Counted from the first letter of the stretch, positions 43,081-51,738 are shown. The stretch: DNA of 64,000 nucleotides from Tenacibaculum todarodis (GCF_001889045.1 NZ_CP018155.1:496001-560000); one strand, 5' to 3'. Notes: a model not told the origin generated them from the letters alone. Made by a program: numbers and translations.

Positions 43081-43926
43081 TTACAAATCTCTCTTTTTTA
43101 ACAATGCATATGAGAGGTAAATAAAGATAAATGTCCACGTGCAAACTATAACAATGTCTAAAAATTGTACTGAATAATCCTTACTAAAACCACTTCCAAC
43201 TTTTTCGGCCATAGTTCTTACAGCACCTAATCTACTACCTGGTTCTTTTATTAAATTAGTCATAGATTCTAATGGAAGAAATTGCATAATTGGATCTATA
43301 CTTTCTGATGCGTTTTTTATTCCTCTAAATGAGTAGTATAAAAAGCCTCTAAACATGTTTTCTATAATTAACCAAATAAACATGGCTCCAACGGCAAAAG
43401 CAGATCTTTTTACTAAAATTCCTAAAAATAATCCGAAAGAGAAAAAACCAACTAGTTTTACAAAAAAGGCTAAAATATAATCTAAATCAGAAAAAATGAT
43501 TCCGATTTCGTTATAATCAGAGTAAATTAAACCTAAAATCAATGAAACTACAAAAACAAAAATTGTAGAAATTAGAGCAAAAGCAATAACTGTATAGAAT
43601 TTTGATAAGATGAATTCCTTTTTACTTAAACCATCAATAAGGTTTTGTTTCAATGTTTTATTACTGTATTCATTTGCCATCATTGACACAATAACTAGCA
43701 ATAAAAAGAATTTCATTGTTGCTGCAACGTACGTGTTGAAATGCCAGATATACGGAAAATTAAAAATTCCTTGGTCAGCTAAATGAATGGTTTCTCCAAA
43801 AATGTTAAAGCGTATTGCAGCAATTAATGCTATGGAAGTTAGCAATCCGAAATAGATAATAGACAAAACTCTACTTGCTCTGTTGTGTTTTAATTTATGA
43901 AATTCTATAGTAAGTAATCGAAACAT
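43081..43926 (-). CDS. ABC-2 type transporter permease
   Basis: A 281-residue protein with about six hydrophobic segments (for example FFLLLVIVSMMANEY, ALISTIFVFVVSLILGLIY, GFFSFGLFLGILV). MMANEYSNKTLKQNLIDGLS is the typical ABC-2 cytoplasmic segment after the second membrane helix. It lies 69 nt downstream of its ATPase gene. The substrate is unknown. Confidence 0.88.
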   Translation of the reverse strand: MFRLLTIEFHKLKHNRASRVLSIIYFGLLTSIALIAAIRFNIFGETIHLADQGIFNFPYIWHFNTYVAATMKFFLLLVIVSMMANEYSNKTLKQNLIDGLSKKEFILSKFYTVIAFALISTIFVFVVSLILGLIYSDYNEIGIIFSDLDYILAFFVKLVGFFSFGLFLGILVKRSAFAVGAMFIWLIIENMFRGFLYYSFRGIKNASESIDPIMQFLPLESMTNLIKEPGSRLGAVRTMAEKVGSGFSKDYSVQFLDIVIVCTWTFIFIYLSYALLKKRDL

Positions 43927-43950
43927 GTGTTTAGTTTTAGGTTGAATTGG

Positions 43951-43970
43951 TTCGTGACTGCGCTCGAACT
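43951..43970 (-). repeat. TGAGCGNAGTCGAA-like short repeat
   Basis: The minus strand reads TTCGAGCGCAGTCACGAA, a diverged copy of the word at 13800, 19834 and 30365. It lies in the gap between ATPase and permease genes. Confidence 0.5.
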
Positions 43971-43995
43971 GATATTCAGTTTTTTTGATTTAAAT

Positions 43996-44889
43996 TTAGC
44001 TTGTTAAGTCTAGGAACTGTTGTTCTAAACTTGGCTTACGCTTCACTAAATGCGAAACTGAAATTCCTTTTTGGAATAAGAAGCTGTTTAGTTCTGATGC
44101 AGAAATTTCTGTTTTTAAATTGGCTATAATTAAATCGTGGTCTTTTTTAACGCTTCCTATTGCAGGATGATTGGCAAGAATGTCATTTAAAGCAGTTTCA
44201 TCTCCATCTACTTTTAGTTCAAATAAACCGTTTGAAGCAGTCATTTCATCAACTCTTCCGCTATATAATTTTACTCCGTTTCTAATAACAACAACGTGGC
44301 TACAAACTTTTTCAACTTCATCAAGTAGGTGAGAAGCTAGTAAAATGGTAGTTCCGTTACCTGCAATTTCTTGTATTATTTGTCTAATTTCATGGATTCC
44401 TTGTGGGTCTAAGCCGTTTGTTGGTTCGTCTAAAATTAAAATTTCTGGATCGTTTAATAATGCAGATGCTATTGCTAAACGTTGTTTCATACCTAAAGAA
44501 TAGGTTTTAAACTTGCTGTTTTTACGTTCAAAGAGGTTTACAATTTTTAGTTTTTCATCAATTTTATCATAAGAAACACCTTTAATTTTGCAGATTAATT
44601 GCAAGTTTTGAGTTGCAGTCATGTATGGATAAAAGTTTGGTCGCTCTATAATTGCACCCACTTTTTTTAAGGCTTCATGTGTAGATAACGTTCCGTCGAA
44701 CCAAGAAAAATCTCCTGAAGTTCTGTTAACAACATTTAAAATAATACCTAAAGTTGTAGATTTTCCACTTCCGTTAGGCCCTAAGATTCCGTAAACATTT
44801 CCTTTCTGAATATCAAAAGAAAGATTGTTTACTGCGTGAACCTGTCCAAATTTTTTGTCGAGGTTTTTTAAAGATAAGATTGTTTCCAA
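43996..44889 (-). CDS. ABC-2 transporter ATPase
   Basis: A 297-residue ATPase: Walker A GPNGSGKST, Q-loop region AIIERPNFYPYMTA, signature YSLGMKQRLAIA, Walker B ILILDEPTNGLDP and His-loop LLASHLLDEVEKV. The C-terminal 80 residues are the family's accessory domain (VKRKPSLEQQFLDLT). It is the CcmA/YhaQ-like ABC-2 class, paired with the permease gene that follows. Confidence 0.93.
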   Translation of the reverse strand: METILSLKNLDKKFGQVHAVNNLSFDIQKGNVYGILGPNGSGKSTTLGIILNVVNRTSGDFSWFDGTLSTHEALKKVGAIIERPNFYPYMTATQNLQLICKIKGVSYDKIDEKLKIVNLFERKNSKFKTYSLGMKQRLAIASALLNDPEILILDEPTNGLDPQGIHEIRQIIQEIAGNGTTILLASHLLDEVEKVCSHVVVIRNGVKLYSGRVDEMTASNGLFELKVDGDETALNDILANHPAIGSVKKDHDLIIANLKTEISASELNSFLFQKGISVSHLVKRKPSLEQQFLDLTS

Positions 44890-44947
44890 AGAAATTGTTT
44901 TAGTCGATTGTTAATACGACGAACAATTTACAAATTTGTTACAAAAG

Positions 44948-44987
44948 AGTTTGAAAGTTGTAAAGATTAAAAGTAACAAAGTTGAAT
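44948..44987. repeat. Period-8 array, five units
   Basis: AGTTTGAA, AGTTGTAA, AGATTAAA, AGTAACAA and AGTTGAAT in exact 8-nt phase. It lies between the ABC ATPase start and the period-7 array downstream of the pRiA4b-like gene. Confidence 0.85.
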
Positions 44988-45009
44988 TAGCTAATGTTTT
45001 TCATTTTTA

Positions 45010-45033
45010 CTAAAAACTAAAAACTAAAAACTA
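45010..45033 (-). repeat. Period-7 TAG array starting at a stop codon
   Basis: On the minus strand the pRiA4b-like gene ends TAG and is followed by three exact copies of TTTTTAG, so TAG recurs every 7 nt in all three frames. Confidence 0.9.
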
Positions 45034-45522
45034 ATTCTGATAAAAATCATAATCGTCAATATCATCAAATGGATCTTCAAAATCATCATCCGAATTGGCA
45101 TTTAAGTCTTCGGCTTTAAATTCTTTTTCTGGTGCTTCTGAAGGAATTTCTCCAACAGTTAATATAAGTTTTGTTTCAGAAATTATTTCATCAGAAATCT
45201 CAATAACTTCAACATAAAAAGTCCACATGTTTAAGAAATCGTACACATAAATTAGCTTATCACTTTCTTGAGTAAGAGTTTCGTGTAAAATTTCTGTAGC
45301 CATAGAAATACCTTCTCCAATTTCATCCATATTAAATAACGGAATTTCTTCGCCTTGGTTCCATTCGTTATCTGTTCTGTAAAAAGACGCCATTTCTTGA
45401 CCGCCAAAACCAAAGGCTTTAGCAATTGTTGTGTGTAATTTTTCTAGGGTTACACTTTTATCAATTAAAAAAGTACGAATTACGTCTTCTTTAGTATCTA
45501 AAATTACGCGGATTTTATACAT
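45031..45522 (-). CDS. pRiA4b ORF-3-like protein
   Basis: A 163-residue protein of the plasmid pRiA4b ORF-3 family: YKIRVILDTKEDVIRTF, LEKLHTTIAKAFGFGGQEMA, SFYRTDNEW and LIYVYDFLNMWTFYVEV. The C-terminal tail is a very acidic low-complexity stretch (ANSDDDFEDPFDDIDDYDF). The family is sometimes labelled IS1096 TnpR passenger protein, but no insertion sequence is present. Function unknown. Confidence 0.85.
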   Translation of the reverse strand: MYKIRVILDTKEDVIRTFLIDKSVTLEKLHTTIAKAFGFGGQEMASFYRTDNEWNQGEEIPLFNMDEIGEGISMATEILHETLTQESDKLIYVYDFLNMWTFYVEVIEISDEIISETKLILTVGEIPSEAPEKEFKAEDLNANSDDDFEDPFDDIDDYDFYQN

Positions 45523-45544
45523 TATTTATGTTTGAAATTCTATG

Positions 45545-45552
45545 CAAAAGTA
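45545..45552 (-). promoter_or_regulatory. -7 box (TACTTTTG) of the pRiA4b-like gene
   Basis: Matches TAnnTTTG on the minus strand, 22 nt before the ATG at 45522. Confidence 0.45.
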
Positions 45553-45592
45553 CGCAATTATTACGTATTTTTACTTCTCAAACTTTCAAAAA

Positions 45593-46009
45593 ATGGATAC
45601 AGAAAAAAATCTTCAGAAATTAAATTCATTAAATAAAAATACACTAATGGAAACACTTGATATTGAGTTTGTAGCCGTTGGTAAAGATTTTTTAACTGCA
45701 AAAATGCCTGTTACATCTAAAGTGCATCAACCTTACGGAATAATGCATGGTGGCGCAACAGCTGCAATTGCAGAAACTGTTGGAAGTTGTGCTTCTGCTT
45801 TCTTCTTAAATGATCCTAGTAAACTTATTAATGGAATTGAACTAAGTATCAATCACATAAAAAGCATACGTGAAGGAACCGTTTTTGCAACGGCAAAAGC
45901 AATACACAAAGGTAGAACTACACATCTTTGGGAAATTAGAGTAGAGGATGAGGAAGGAAATCTTATTTCAATTTGTAAGTTGACTAATATTATTTTAGAT
46001 AAAAAATAA
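45593..46009 (+). CDS. Hotdog-fold thioesterase, candidate DHNA-CoA thioesterase
   Basis: A 138-residue PaaI/YbgC-type hotdog protein with the family motif GIMHGGATAAIAETVGS, whose Glu acts as the catalytic base, and INHIKSIREGTVFATA. The ATG at 45593 (MDTEKNLQKL) gives the usual length. An earlier in-frame start would add 17 aromatic residues. It stands two genes upstream of menF on one transcript, so hydrolysis of 1,4-dihydroxy-2-naphthoyl-CoA (the MenI step) is the likely role. This is inferred from context. Confidence 0.85.
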   Translation: MDTEKNLQKLNSLNKNTLMETLDIEFVAVGKDFLTAKMPVTSKVHQPYGIMHGGATAAIAETVGSCASAFFLNDPSKLINGIELSINHIKSIREGTVFATAKAIHKGRTTHLWEIRVEDEEGNLISICKLTNIILDKK

Positions 46010-46010
46010 A

Positions 46011-46856
46011 ATGTTAAAGAAGATTCTTAAAATAACAGGTGTACTGTTTTTGTTCTTATTTATTGGAGCATATTGGGCATTTGTAAGTTTTACTTCTCCT
46101 AATTCTGATGAAAAAGTTCTTCAAGATTTTACAGCTAGTAGAATTAAACCTATTCTCTCAATAGAGAAATTTAAAAATTTTGAATACAGAAAACTTACTT
46201 TACAGAAAGACACTGTTTTACCAACTTTGGTTTTTGTGCATGGAACTATAGGTTCTTGTTTGGACTTTAGTAGCTATATGAAGGATAGTTTGTTGCAAAC
46301 TAAAGTAAATATGATTTCTTATGATAGAGTTGGTTATAATTTTGAGGATAAAAATAATGTCCAAGAAAATATAGCTTTTGAACGAGATCTGTTAGAAGAT
46401 TTAGTGAGTAATTTAAAACCAGAAAAAACTATTTTGGTTGGTTATTCTTACGGTGGCCCAATAACATTAGCCACTAAAAAAAGGTTTAAAAAAATAATTT
46501 TATTAGCGCCAGCAGTTTACAGTAAAGTAGAACCAATGCCTTGGGCGTTAAATTTATACAATTGGAAGTTAACGCGTTGGTTGGTGCCGAGCATTTGGCA
46601 ACAAGCCTCTAAAGAAAAACTCTCTCATAAAGCAGATTTAGAAAATTTTGAAAGTGATTGGAAATCAAATCCAAATAAAATTGTAAGTATACATGGAACT
46701 GGAGACTGGATTGTTCCGTATTCTAATTCAGAGTTTTTAGAAAAACAGTTTCCTGCTCAACAGTTTGAATTAATTACCATAAAAGATGCAAGTCATGCAT
46801 TAGTTTGGACTAATTTTGAATTTATTAAAGAACAACTTTTAACCCATATAGATTGA
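46011..46856 (+). CDS. Membrane-anchored alpha/beta hydrolase
   Basis: A 281-residue protein with an N-terminal membrane helix (ITGVLFLFLFIGAYWAFVSF, residues 9-28). The hydrolase fold shows oxyanion region FVHGTIGSCLDF, nucleophile elbow VGYSYGGP, a late Asp in HGTGDWIVPY and His in ASHALVW. It starts 1 nt after the thioesterase stop and its own stop overlaps the menF start. The position suggests a menaquinone role such as MenH, but MenH is soluble and has other conserved residues, so the function is open. Confidence 0.85.
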   Translation: MLKKILKITGVLFLFLFIGAYWAFVSFTSPNSDEKVLQDFTASRIKPILSIEKFKNFEYRKLTLQKDTVLPTLVFVHGTIGSCLDFSSYMKDSLLQTKVNMISYDRVGYNFEDKNNVQENIAFERDLLEDLVSNLKPEKTILVGYSYGGPITLATKKRFKKIILLAPAVYSKVEPMPWALNLYNWKLTRWLVPSIWQQASKEKLSHKADLENFESDWKSNPNKIVSIHGTGDWIVPYSNSEFLEKQFPAQQFELITIKDASHALVWTNFEFIKEQLLTHID

Positions 46857-47881
46857 ATATTTTTGATAAAATAGCTGAGCAATATCAACAAAACTTGCCT
46901 TTTGTAGCTTATAGAAAACCTAACGAAACTATTATTTCTTCATATTTACAAGAAACAGAAGAGTTATTTTTTGCTGATAAACTTACTGAAAATGGCTTTG
47001 TTTTTGCTCCGTTTGAAGGAAAAGAAAAGGCTGTTTTAATTCCAGGGAAGTCTTCTAAATTTCAAAAAGAAGAGTTTTGTATAGATGAAGAATTAACTTT
47101 TAGAACTCAATTTTTAGACGATTCTTCTTCAAAAGAAAACCATATTAAACTAGTTGAAAAGGCTATAAATGCTATTGAAAATAACGATTTTAAAAAAGTA
47201 GTTGTATCAAGAAAAGAGTTGGTTCCACTATCCGATTTTGATTTGATTACTGTTTTTAAAAAGTTACTAAGTTTATACGAAAATGCAATGGTGTATGTTT
47301 GGTTTCATCCCAAGGTTGGTTTATGGTTTGGAGCTACTCCAGAAACGTTGTTAAAAGTTAAAGGCAATCAGTTTGAAACAATGTCTTTAGCAGGAACACA
47401 AACTTATAAAGGAAATGTAGCTGTTACTTGGCAACAAAAAGAAATTGAAGAACAGCAATTTGTTACAGATTATATTGCTGATAACTTAAAGCCAGTTGTA
47501 AATAGATTGAAAGTTGCTGAAGTTGAAACGATAAAGGCTGGAAACTTACTGCATTTAAAAACCAAAATTTCGGGAGAACTTAAAACGAATAGTTTAGAAC
47601 TGATTTCTAAATTACATCCAACTCCTGCAGTTTGTGGCTTACCTTTAGAAGTATCAAGAGATTTTATTTTAGAAAACGAAAATTATAAACGTAGTTTTTA
47701 CACTGGTTTTCTTGGTGAAATTAATACAAATTCTAATTTCTATGTAAACCTTCGTTGTATGGAAATTGTAGCTAATAATGCATGCATTTATATTGGAGGT
47801 GGAATCACAAAAAATAGTAATCCTTTAAAAGAGTGGGAGGAAACCGTTGCTAAAACAAGGGTTATGAAAAAAGTTTTGTAA
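46853..47881 (+). CDS. menF: Isochorismate synthase MenF
   Basis: A 342-residue chorismate-binding enzyme for the first committed menaquinone step. Motifs: KVVVSRKELVPL, VYVWFHPKVGLWFGATPETL, MSLAGTQTY, KLHPTPAVCGLP and YTGFLGEIN. The start is TTG at 46853, overlapping the previous TGA as TTGA. No in-frame ATG occurs until the middle of the enzyme, and the N terminus NIFDKIAEQYQQNLPFVAYR is family-typical. MenF is usually 380-430 residues in enterobacteria; Bacteroidota forms are shorter. Confidence 0.95.
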   Translation: MNIFDKIAEQYQQNLPFVAYRKPNETIISSYLQETEELFFADKLTENGFVFAPFEGKEKAVLIPGKSSKFQKEEFCIDEELTFRTQFLDDSSSKENHIKLVEKAINAIENNDFKKVVVSRKELVPLSDFDLITVFKKLLSLYENAMVYVWFHPKVGLWFGATPETLLKVKGNQFETMSLAGTQTYKGNVAVTWQQKEIEEQQFVTDYIADNLKPVVNRLKVAEVETIKAGNLLHLKTKISGELKTNSLELISKLHPTPAVCGLPLEVSRDFILENENYKRSFYTGFLGEINTNSNFYVNLRCMEIVANNACIYIGGGITKNSNPLKEWEETVAKTRVMKKVL

Positions 47882-47891
47882 ATTAAAAAAA

Positions 47892-47917
47892 CCACTAACA
47901 AATTGCTAGTGGCCTTT
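47892..47917 (+). terminator. Weak terminator after menF
   Basis: CCACTA and TAGTGG pair around a 9-nt loop, followed by CCTTTT. The stem is short and the T-run modest. Confidence 0.5.
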
Positions 47918-47958
47918 TCTGTGTAAAATAAACTTGAATTAAAAGTTTCTTAAATATT

Positions 47959-48141
47959 TTAATGAGATATGTTGTAAAGAAATGTTCCAATTATTTCTCC
48001 TCCGCTGTAGAAACTCCCAATAACAGAAGTAACTAGAAAAAGAGTTATACCTAAATTAATAATAGATTTCTCTTTAGTTGATAATAACTGATACTTGTTA
48101 ATCGCTAAATCAATAATAAAATTTTCTTTTTTTGTGTTCAT
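47959..48141 (-). CDS. Small single-pass membrane protein
   Basis: A 60-residue protein with a charged N-terminal half (TKKENFIIDLAINKYQLL) and one hydrophobic segment (IINLGITLFLVTSVIGSFYS). It begins 11 nt after the DUF3276 gene's stop on the same strand, which fits an operon partner. It could also be a chance frame: AT-rich DNA produces open frames of this length. Function unknown. Confidence 0.5.
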   Translation of the reverse strand: MNTKKENFIIDLAINKYQLLSTKEKSIINLGITLFLVTSVIGSFYSGGEIIGTFLYNISH

Positions 48142-48152
48142 CTTAGCTGGTT

Positions 48153-48527
48153 TTAAATATCATCAAAAGAAACATCAGTAAAACTCTCTGTAGAAGCAGT
48201 AGTTTCTTCGGTAGTTTCTACAGTTTCTTCTTCTTTCTTAAAGTCTTTTTGGTGACGTTCGCTAATTACTTCGCTACCTTTTTCATTTACAATAAAGTCA
48301 GTTGCTTTTTGTAGCATTTCTGTAAAATCAGAAAAATCTTCTTTATATAAATAAATTTTATGTTTTTGATAATGGAAAGATCCATCATCATGTGTAAACT
48401 TTTTACTTTCTGTTACTGTTAAATAATAGTCGTCTGCTTTTGTTGCTCTAACATCAAAAAAATACGTTCTACGTCCTGCTCTTAATACTTGTGAAAAGAT
48501 TTCTTCTTGTTCAACTCTCTCGCTCAT
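48153..48527 (-). CDS. PUR-domain nucleic-acid-binding protein (DUF3276)
   Basis: A 124-residue protein. Residues 8-85 match DUF3276, a bacterial PUR-alpha-like single-stranded nucleic acid binding fold found in Bacteroidota and Borrelia: VLRAGRRTYFFDVRATKADD, YYLTVTESKK, KHKIYLYKEDFSDFTEML. The C-terminal tail is acidic and Thr/Glu-rich (EEETVETTEETTASTE), probably disordered. Confidence 0.92.
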   Translation of the reverse strand: MSERVEQEEIFSQVLRAGRRTYFFDVRATKADDYYLTVTESKKFTHDDGSFHYQKHKIYLYKEDFSDFTEMLQKATDFIVNEKGSEVISERHQKDFKKEEETVETTEETTASTESFTDVSFDDI

Positions 48528-48570
48528 AATTCTCTTATTAATAGTAGTTATTTATTGTAATTTTCTGAAA

Positions 48571-48599
48571 CAAATCTAATAAAATATTTTATTTAGCAA
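48571..48599 (-). promoter_or_regulatory. Promoter of the DUF3276 gene
   Basis: On the minus strand TTG (48599-48597), 18 nt and TAGATTTG (48578-48571) fit the Bacteroidota consensus with slightly short spacing. It occupies the gap after the ABC exporter stop. Confidence 0.5.
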
Positions 48600-48608
48600 T
48601 GTTAAAGA

Positions 48609-50363
48609 TTAATTTTCTTTTTCTAAAAGTTGTTGTTCGTATAGTTCTTTATAGTAACCTTCTGTTGTTATTAGTTGATTATGAGTTCCTTGTTGAACAA
48701 TTTTTCCTTCATCTAAAACTATAATTTTATCGGCATTTTTTGCTGAAGAAACTCTGTGGCTAATAATAAAAGTGGTTTTGTTTTTTGATACTTTTTCTAA
48801 GTTAGATAAGATTTTTTCTTCTGTTTCAGTATCTACAGCAGATAAACAATCGTCAAAAACTAAAATTTTAGGATTCTTAATAATAGCTCTGGCAATAGAA
48901 GTTCTTTGCTTTTGTCCGCCAGAAAGTGTAACACCACGTTCCCCTAAAATGGTTTTATATCCGTCTTTAAATTCAATAATATTGTTATGAATTACAGCAT
49001 TTTTTGCAGCTTCAATTATCTCTTCTTCAGTAGCGTCTTCTTTTCCGAATTTAATATTGTTCTCAATTGTATCTGAAAACAGAAAAGGATCTTGAGGTAC
49101 AAATCCAATTTGATTACGAACATCATCTAAGTTACAATCTTGTATTGGAGTATTGTCTAATAAAATACTTCCATTAGTTGTATCATATAAACGAGAAACT
49201 AAATTTACTATTGAAGATTTTCCGCTTCCTGTATTACCAAGAATGGCAACGGTTTCTCCAGATTTCACAGTAAAACTTACATCTTTTAATGCTGTAATAT
49301 TTGTGTCATCATACGTTAATGATACATTTTTAAATTCAATATTTCCTTTAACTTCGGTTCTTTGTGTAGTGTTATTTTTAATTTCTGGAACTTGTTCTAA
49401 GAACTCATTTATTCTTTGTTGAGAAGCTTCAGCTTGCTGTACCATTGAAGTTACCCAACCAACAATAGCAACTGGCCACGTTAAAATATTTACATATAAA
49501 ACAAAGGCAGCAATTACTCCAATTTGTATTTCGCCTTCAATATATTGTTTCCCTCCAATATAAATTACAATTAAATTACTAACACCAATTAATAAAACCA
49601 TTAAAGGGAAAAATAGTGCTTGTACTTTATATAAGGAAATGTTTTTCTCTTTACTTTGGTCTGCTAAAGCATCAAAATTTTTAATAACGGCAGTTTCTAT
49701 TCCGTAAGATTTTACCACATTTATTCCAGAGAAAAACTCTTGATTAAATGTTGTTAATTTTGATAAATACTGTTGTACAACCGTACTTCTTATATTGATA
49801 ACTTTACTTATTAAAAATACTGAAACAGATAATAACGGAAACGGAATTAACGTATACATTGTAAGCGTTGGTGCCATTGCATACATTTGCTGAAAACCTA
49901 CAATAAATAAAATAATCATATTTAACGTGTACATAATTGCAGGTCCAAAATACATACGTACTTTAGAAACATCTTCGCTAATTCTGTTCATTAAATCTCC
50001 TGTTCTATTTTTCTTGTAGAAGTTTATAGATAACCTTTGGTATTGTTGATAGATTTCGTTTTTTAAATCGAATTCAATTAAACGAGACATAACAATTATG
50101 GTTTGTCTCATTAAAAACGTGAAAAAACCAGATAATAAAGCAATACCAATAATTAAGAGAACATTATTAAGTAGTTCAGTCTTTACAATTTCCAAATCAG
50201 TTATTTTTCCAGATTGGTAATCTTCAACAGCATTTAAAGAGTTGCTAATTATTCTTGGTATTTCTAAGGCTAGTATTTTTGATAAAAAGGTTATTATTAT
50301 TCCTAATAATAAGCGCCATTTGTATTTTAAAAAGTATTTATTTAAGTATTGAAGTGCTTTCAA
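48609..50363 (-). CDS. ABC exporter, fused permease-ATPase
   Basis: A 584-residue half-transporter. Residues 1-310 hold six membrane helices of the type I exporter fold (LLGIIITFLSKILALEIPRI, then LNNVLLIIGIALLSGFFTFL). The ATPase domain has Walker A GNTGSGKSS, Q-loop IGFVPQDPFLF, signature LSGGQKQRTSIARA, Walker B ILVFDDCLSAVD and a His switch IISHRVSSA. It resembles MdlB/LmrA-type multidrug or lipid exporters. Substrate unknown. Divergent from the dehydrogenase gene. Confidence 0.93.
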   Translation of the reverse strand: MKALQYLNKYFLKYKWRLLLGIIITFLSKILALEIPRIISNSLNAVEDYQSGKITDLEIVKTELLNNVLLIIGIALLSGFFTFLMRQTIIVMSRLIEFDLKNEIYQQYQRLSINFYKKNRTGDLMNRISEDVSKVRMYFGPAIMYTLNMIILFIVGFQQMYAMAPTLTMYTLIPFPLLSVSVFLISKVINIRSTVVQQYLSKLTTFNQEFFSGINVVKSYGIETAVIKNFDALADQSKEKNISLYKVQALFFPLMVLLIGVSNLIVIYIGGKQYIEGEIQIGVIAAFVLYVNILTWPVAIVGWVTSMVQQAEASQQRINEFLEQVPEIKNNTTQRTEVKGNIEFKNVSLTYDDTNITALKDVSFTVKSGETVAILGNTGSGKSSIVNLVSRLYDTTNGSILLDNTPIQDCNLDDVRNQIGFVPQDPFLFSDTIENNIKFGKEDATEEEIIEAAKNAVIHNNIIEFKDGYKTILGERGVTLSGGQKQRTSIARAIIKNPKILVFDDCLSAVDTETEEKILSNLEKVSKNKTTFIISHRVSSAKNADKIIVLDEGKIVQQGTHNQLITTEGYYKELYEQQLLEKEN

Positions 50364-50405
50364 CTAGTAGAATGTTTAATTTATTATATAACGTATATCA
50401 GTTTA

Positions 50406-50413
50406 CAAAAATA
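50406..50413 (-). promoter_or_regulatory. -7 box (TATTTTTG) of the ABC exporter gene
   Basis: Fits TAnnTTTG on the minus strand, 42 nt before the ATG at 50363. No TTG at -33. Confidence 0.4.
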
Positions 50414-50506
50414 GTATATTAAACCTTATTATTTATGTTAAATATGTGTGTTTAAAATTGCGTTTTAAAATGTGTTCTTGTTAAATATACAATAAATGTG
50501 AAGTCT

Positions 50507-50541
50507 TTTTTTGCGTGTGTTTTATTAATATCATATTTTTG
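50507..50541 (+). promoter_or_regulatory. Promoter of the amino-acid dehydrogenase gene
   Basis: TTTTTTG ending at 50513, 20 nt, and TATTTTTG (50534-50541) match the Bacteroidota promoter in boxes and spacing. The start site near 50547 gives a leader of about 50 nt. Confidence 0.65.
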
Positions 50542-50595
50542 TTGATGATATTTTATGAATATCAGAATTTAGACTATAAAATTAAATTTATAAAA

Positions 50596-51690
50596 ATGAC
50601 ATCAGAAATTATTGATACAAAAGACTTAAAAAACGACCCGGTTTTTGGTCAATTTTCATTTAACAATCACGAGCAAATTGTTTTTTGCAATGACGAAGAT
50701 ACAGGATTAAAAGCAATAATTGGTATACATAATACTGTTTTAGGACCTGCTTTAGGAGGAACTAGAATGTGGCAATATAATAGTGAATGGGATGCATTAA
50801 ATGATGTGTTACGTTTGTCTAGAGGAATGACTTATAAAGCTGCAATTACTGGATTAAACCTTGGTGGAGGAAAAGCAGTAATTATTGGAGATGCTAAAAC
50901 GCAGAAAAATGATAAATTAATGCGTCGTTTTGGCGAGTTTGTGCACTCTTTAAGTGGTAAATATATTACTGCGGAAGACATGGGAATGGAAACAAGCGAC
51001 ATGGATGTTATTAGAGAAGTAACTCCTCACGTAACAGGTGTTTCTGAAAGTCTTGGAGGTGCAGGAAATCCTTCTCCAGTAACTGCTTATGGTGTTTATA
51101 TGGGAATGAAAGCTGCTGCTAAATATAAATTTGGTACGGAAAACCTAGACGGTAAAAAAGTACTTGTTCAAGGAGTTGGACATGTTGGAGAAACGTTAGT
51201 AAAACATATTACTGATGAAGGTGCTCAAGTAATAATTAATGATATAAACGAAGCTCGTTTAGAAGAATTAAGTAAAAAATACGGAGCTAATGTTGTTTTA
51301 GGAAACGATATTTATGGTTTAGATGTAGATATTTATGCGCCTTGTGCTATGGGAGCAACAATTAATGATGCAACTATAAATCAAATTAAAGCAAAAGTAA
51401 TTGCTGGTGCAGCAAACAATCAATTAGCAGATGAGTTAAAACACGGAAGATTATTAAAAGAAAAGGGAATTGCCTATGCTCCAGACTTTTTAATTAATGC
51501 AGGAGGAATTATAAATGTTTATGCAGAATTAGAGGGTTACGGAAGAGATGAAATCAATAAAAAAACTGAAAATATTTACAATACAACGTTAGAAATCTTC
51601 AACTTATCAGAAAAAGAAAATATAACAACACATGGTGCAGCTTTTAATATTGCACAGAAAAGAATTGATACTAGAAAAGAATCGAAATAA
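50596..51690 (+). CDS. Glu/Leu/Phe/Val dehydrogenase, leucine dehydrogenase-like
   Basis: A 364-residue NAD(P)-dependent amino-acid dehydrogenase. LGPALGGTRMW, the catalytic-Lys motif GGGKAVIIGD, AEDMGMETSDMDVI, the Rossmann motif VQGVGHVGETLVKH and AGAANNQLA are visible. The 364-residue length and motif forms are those of leucine/branched-chain amino-acid dehydrogenases rather than the 410-450 residue glutamate enzyme. The ATG at 50596 is chosen because the promoter's start site lies inside the upstream extension. It oxidatively deaminates branched-chain amino acids (inferred). Confidence 0.9.
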   Translation: MTSEIIDTKDLKNDPVFGQFSFNNHEQIVFCNDEDTGLKAIIGIHNTVLGPALGGTRMWQYNSEWDALNDVLRLSRGMTYKAAITGLNLGGGKAVIIGDAKTQKNDKLMRRFGEFVHSLSGKYITAEDMGMETSDMDVIREVTPHVTGVSESLGGAGNPSPVTAYGVYMGMKAAAKYKFGTENLDGKKVLVQGVGHVGETLVKHITDEGAQVIINDINEARLEELSKKYGANVVLGNDIYGLDVDIYAPCAMGATINDATINQIKAKVIAGAANNQLADELKHGRLLKEKGIAYAPDFLINAGGIINVYAELEGYGRDEINKKTENIYNTTLEIFNLSEKENITTHGAAFNIAQKRIDTRKESK

Positions 51691-51728
51691 ATTATCGATT
51701 TCTTTATAATTCAATCATAAAAAACCCA

Positions 51729-51736
51729 TATTTTTG
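51729..51736 (+). promoter_or_regulatory. -7 box (TATTTTTG) before the nusB leader hairpin
   Basis: Matches TAnnTTTG. It ends 2 nt before a terminator-like hairpin, so a transcript from here would open with that hairpin. The -33 region lacks TTG. Confidence 0.4.
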
Positions 51737-51738
51737 TA

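Noticed and set aside
45031..45522. Insertion-sequence passenger gene (IS1096 TnpR label)
   Set aside because: No transposase, no terminal inverted repeats and no target duplication flank the gene.
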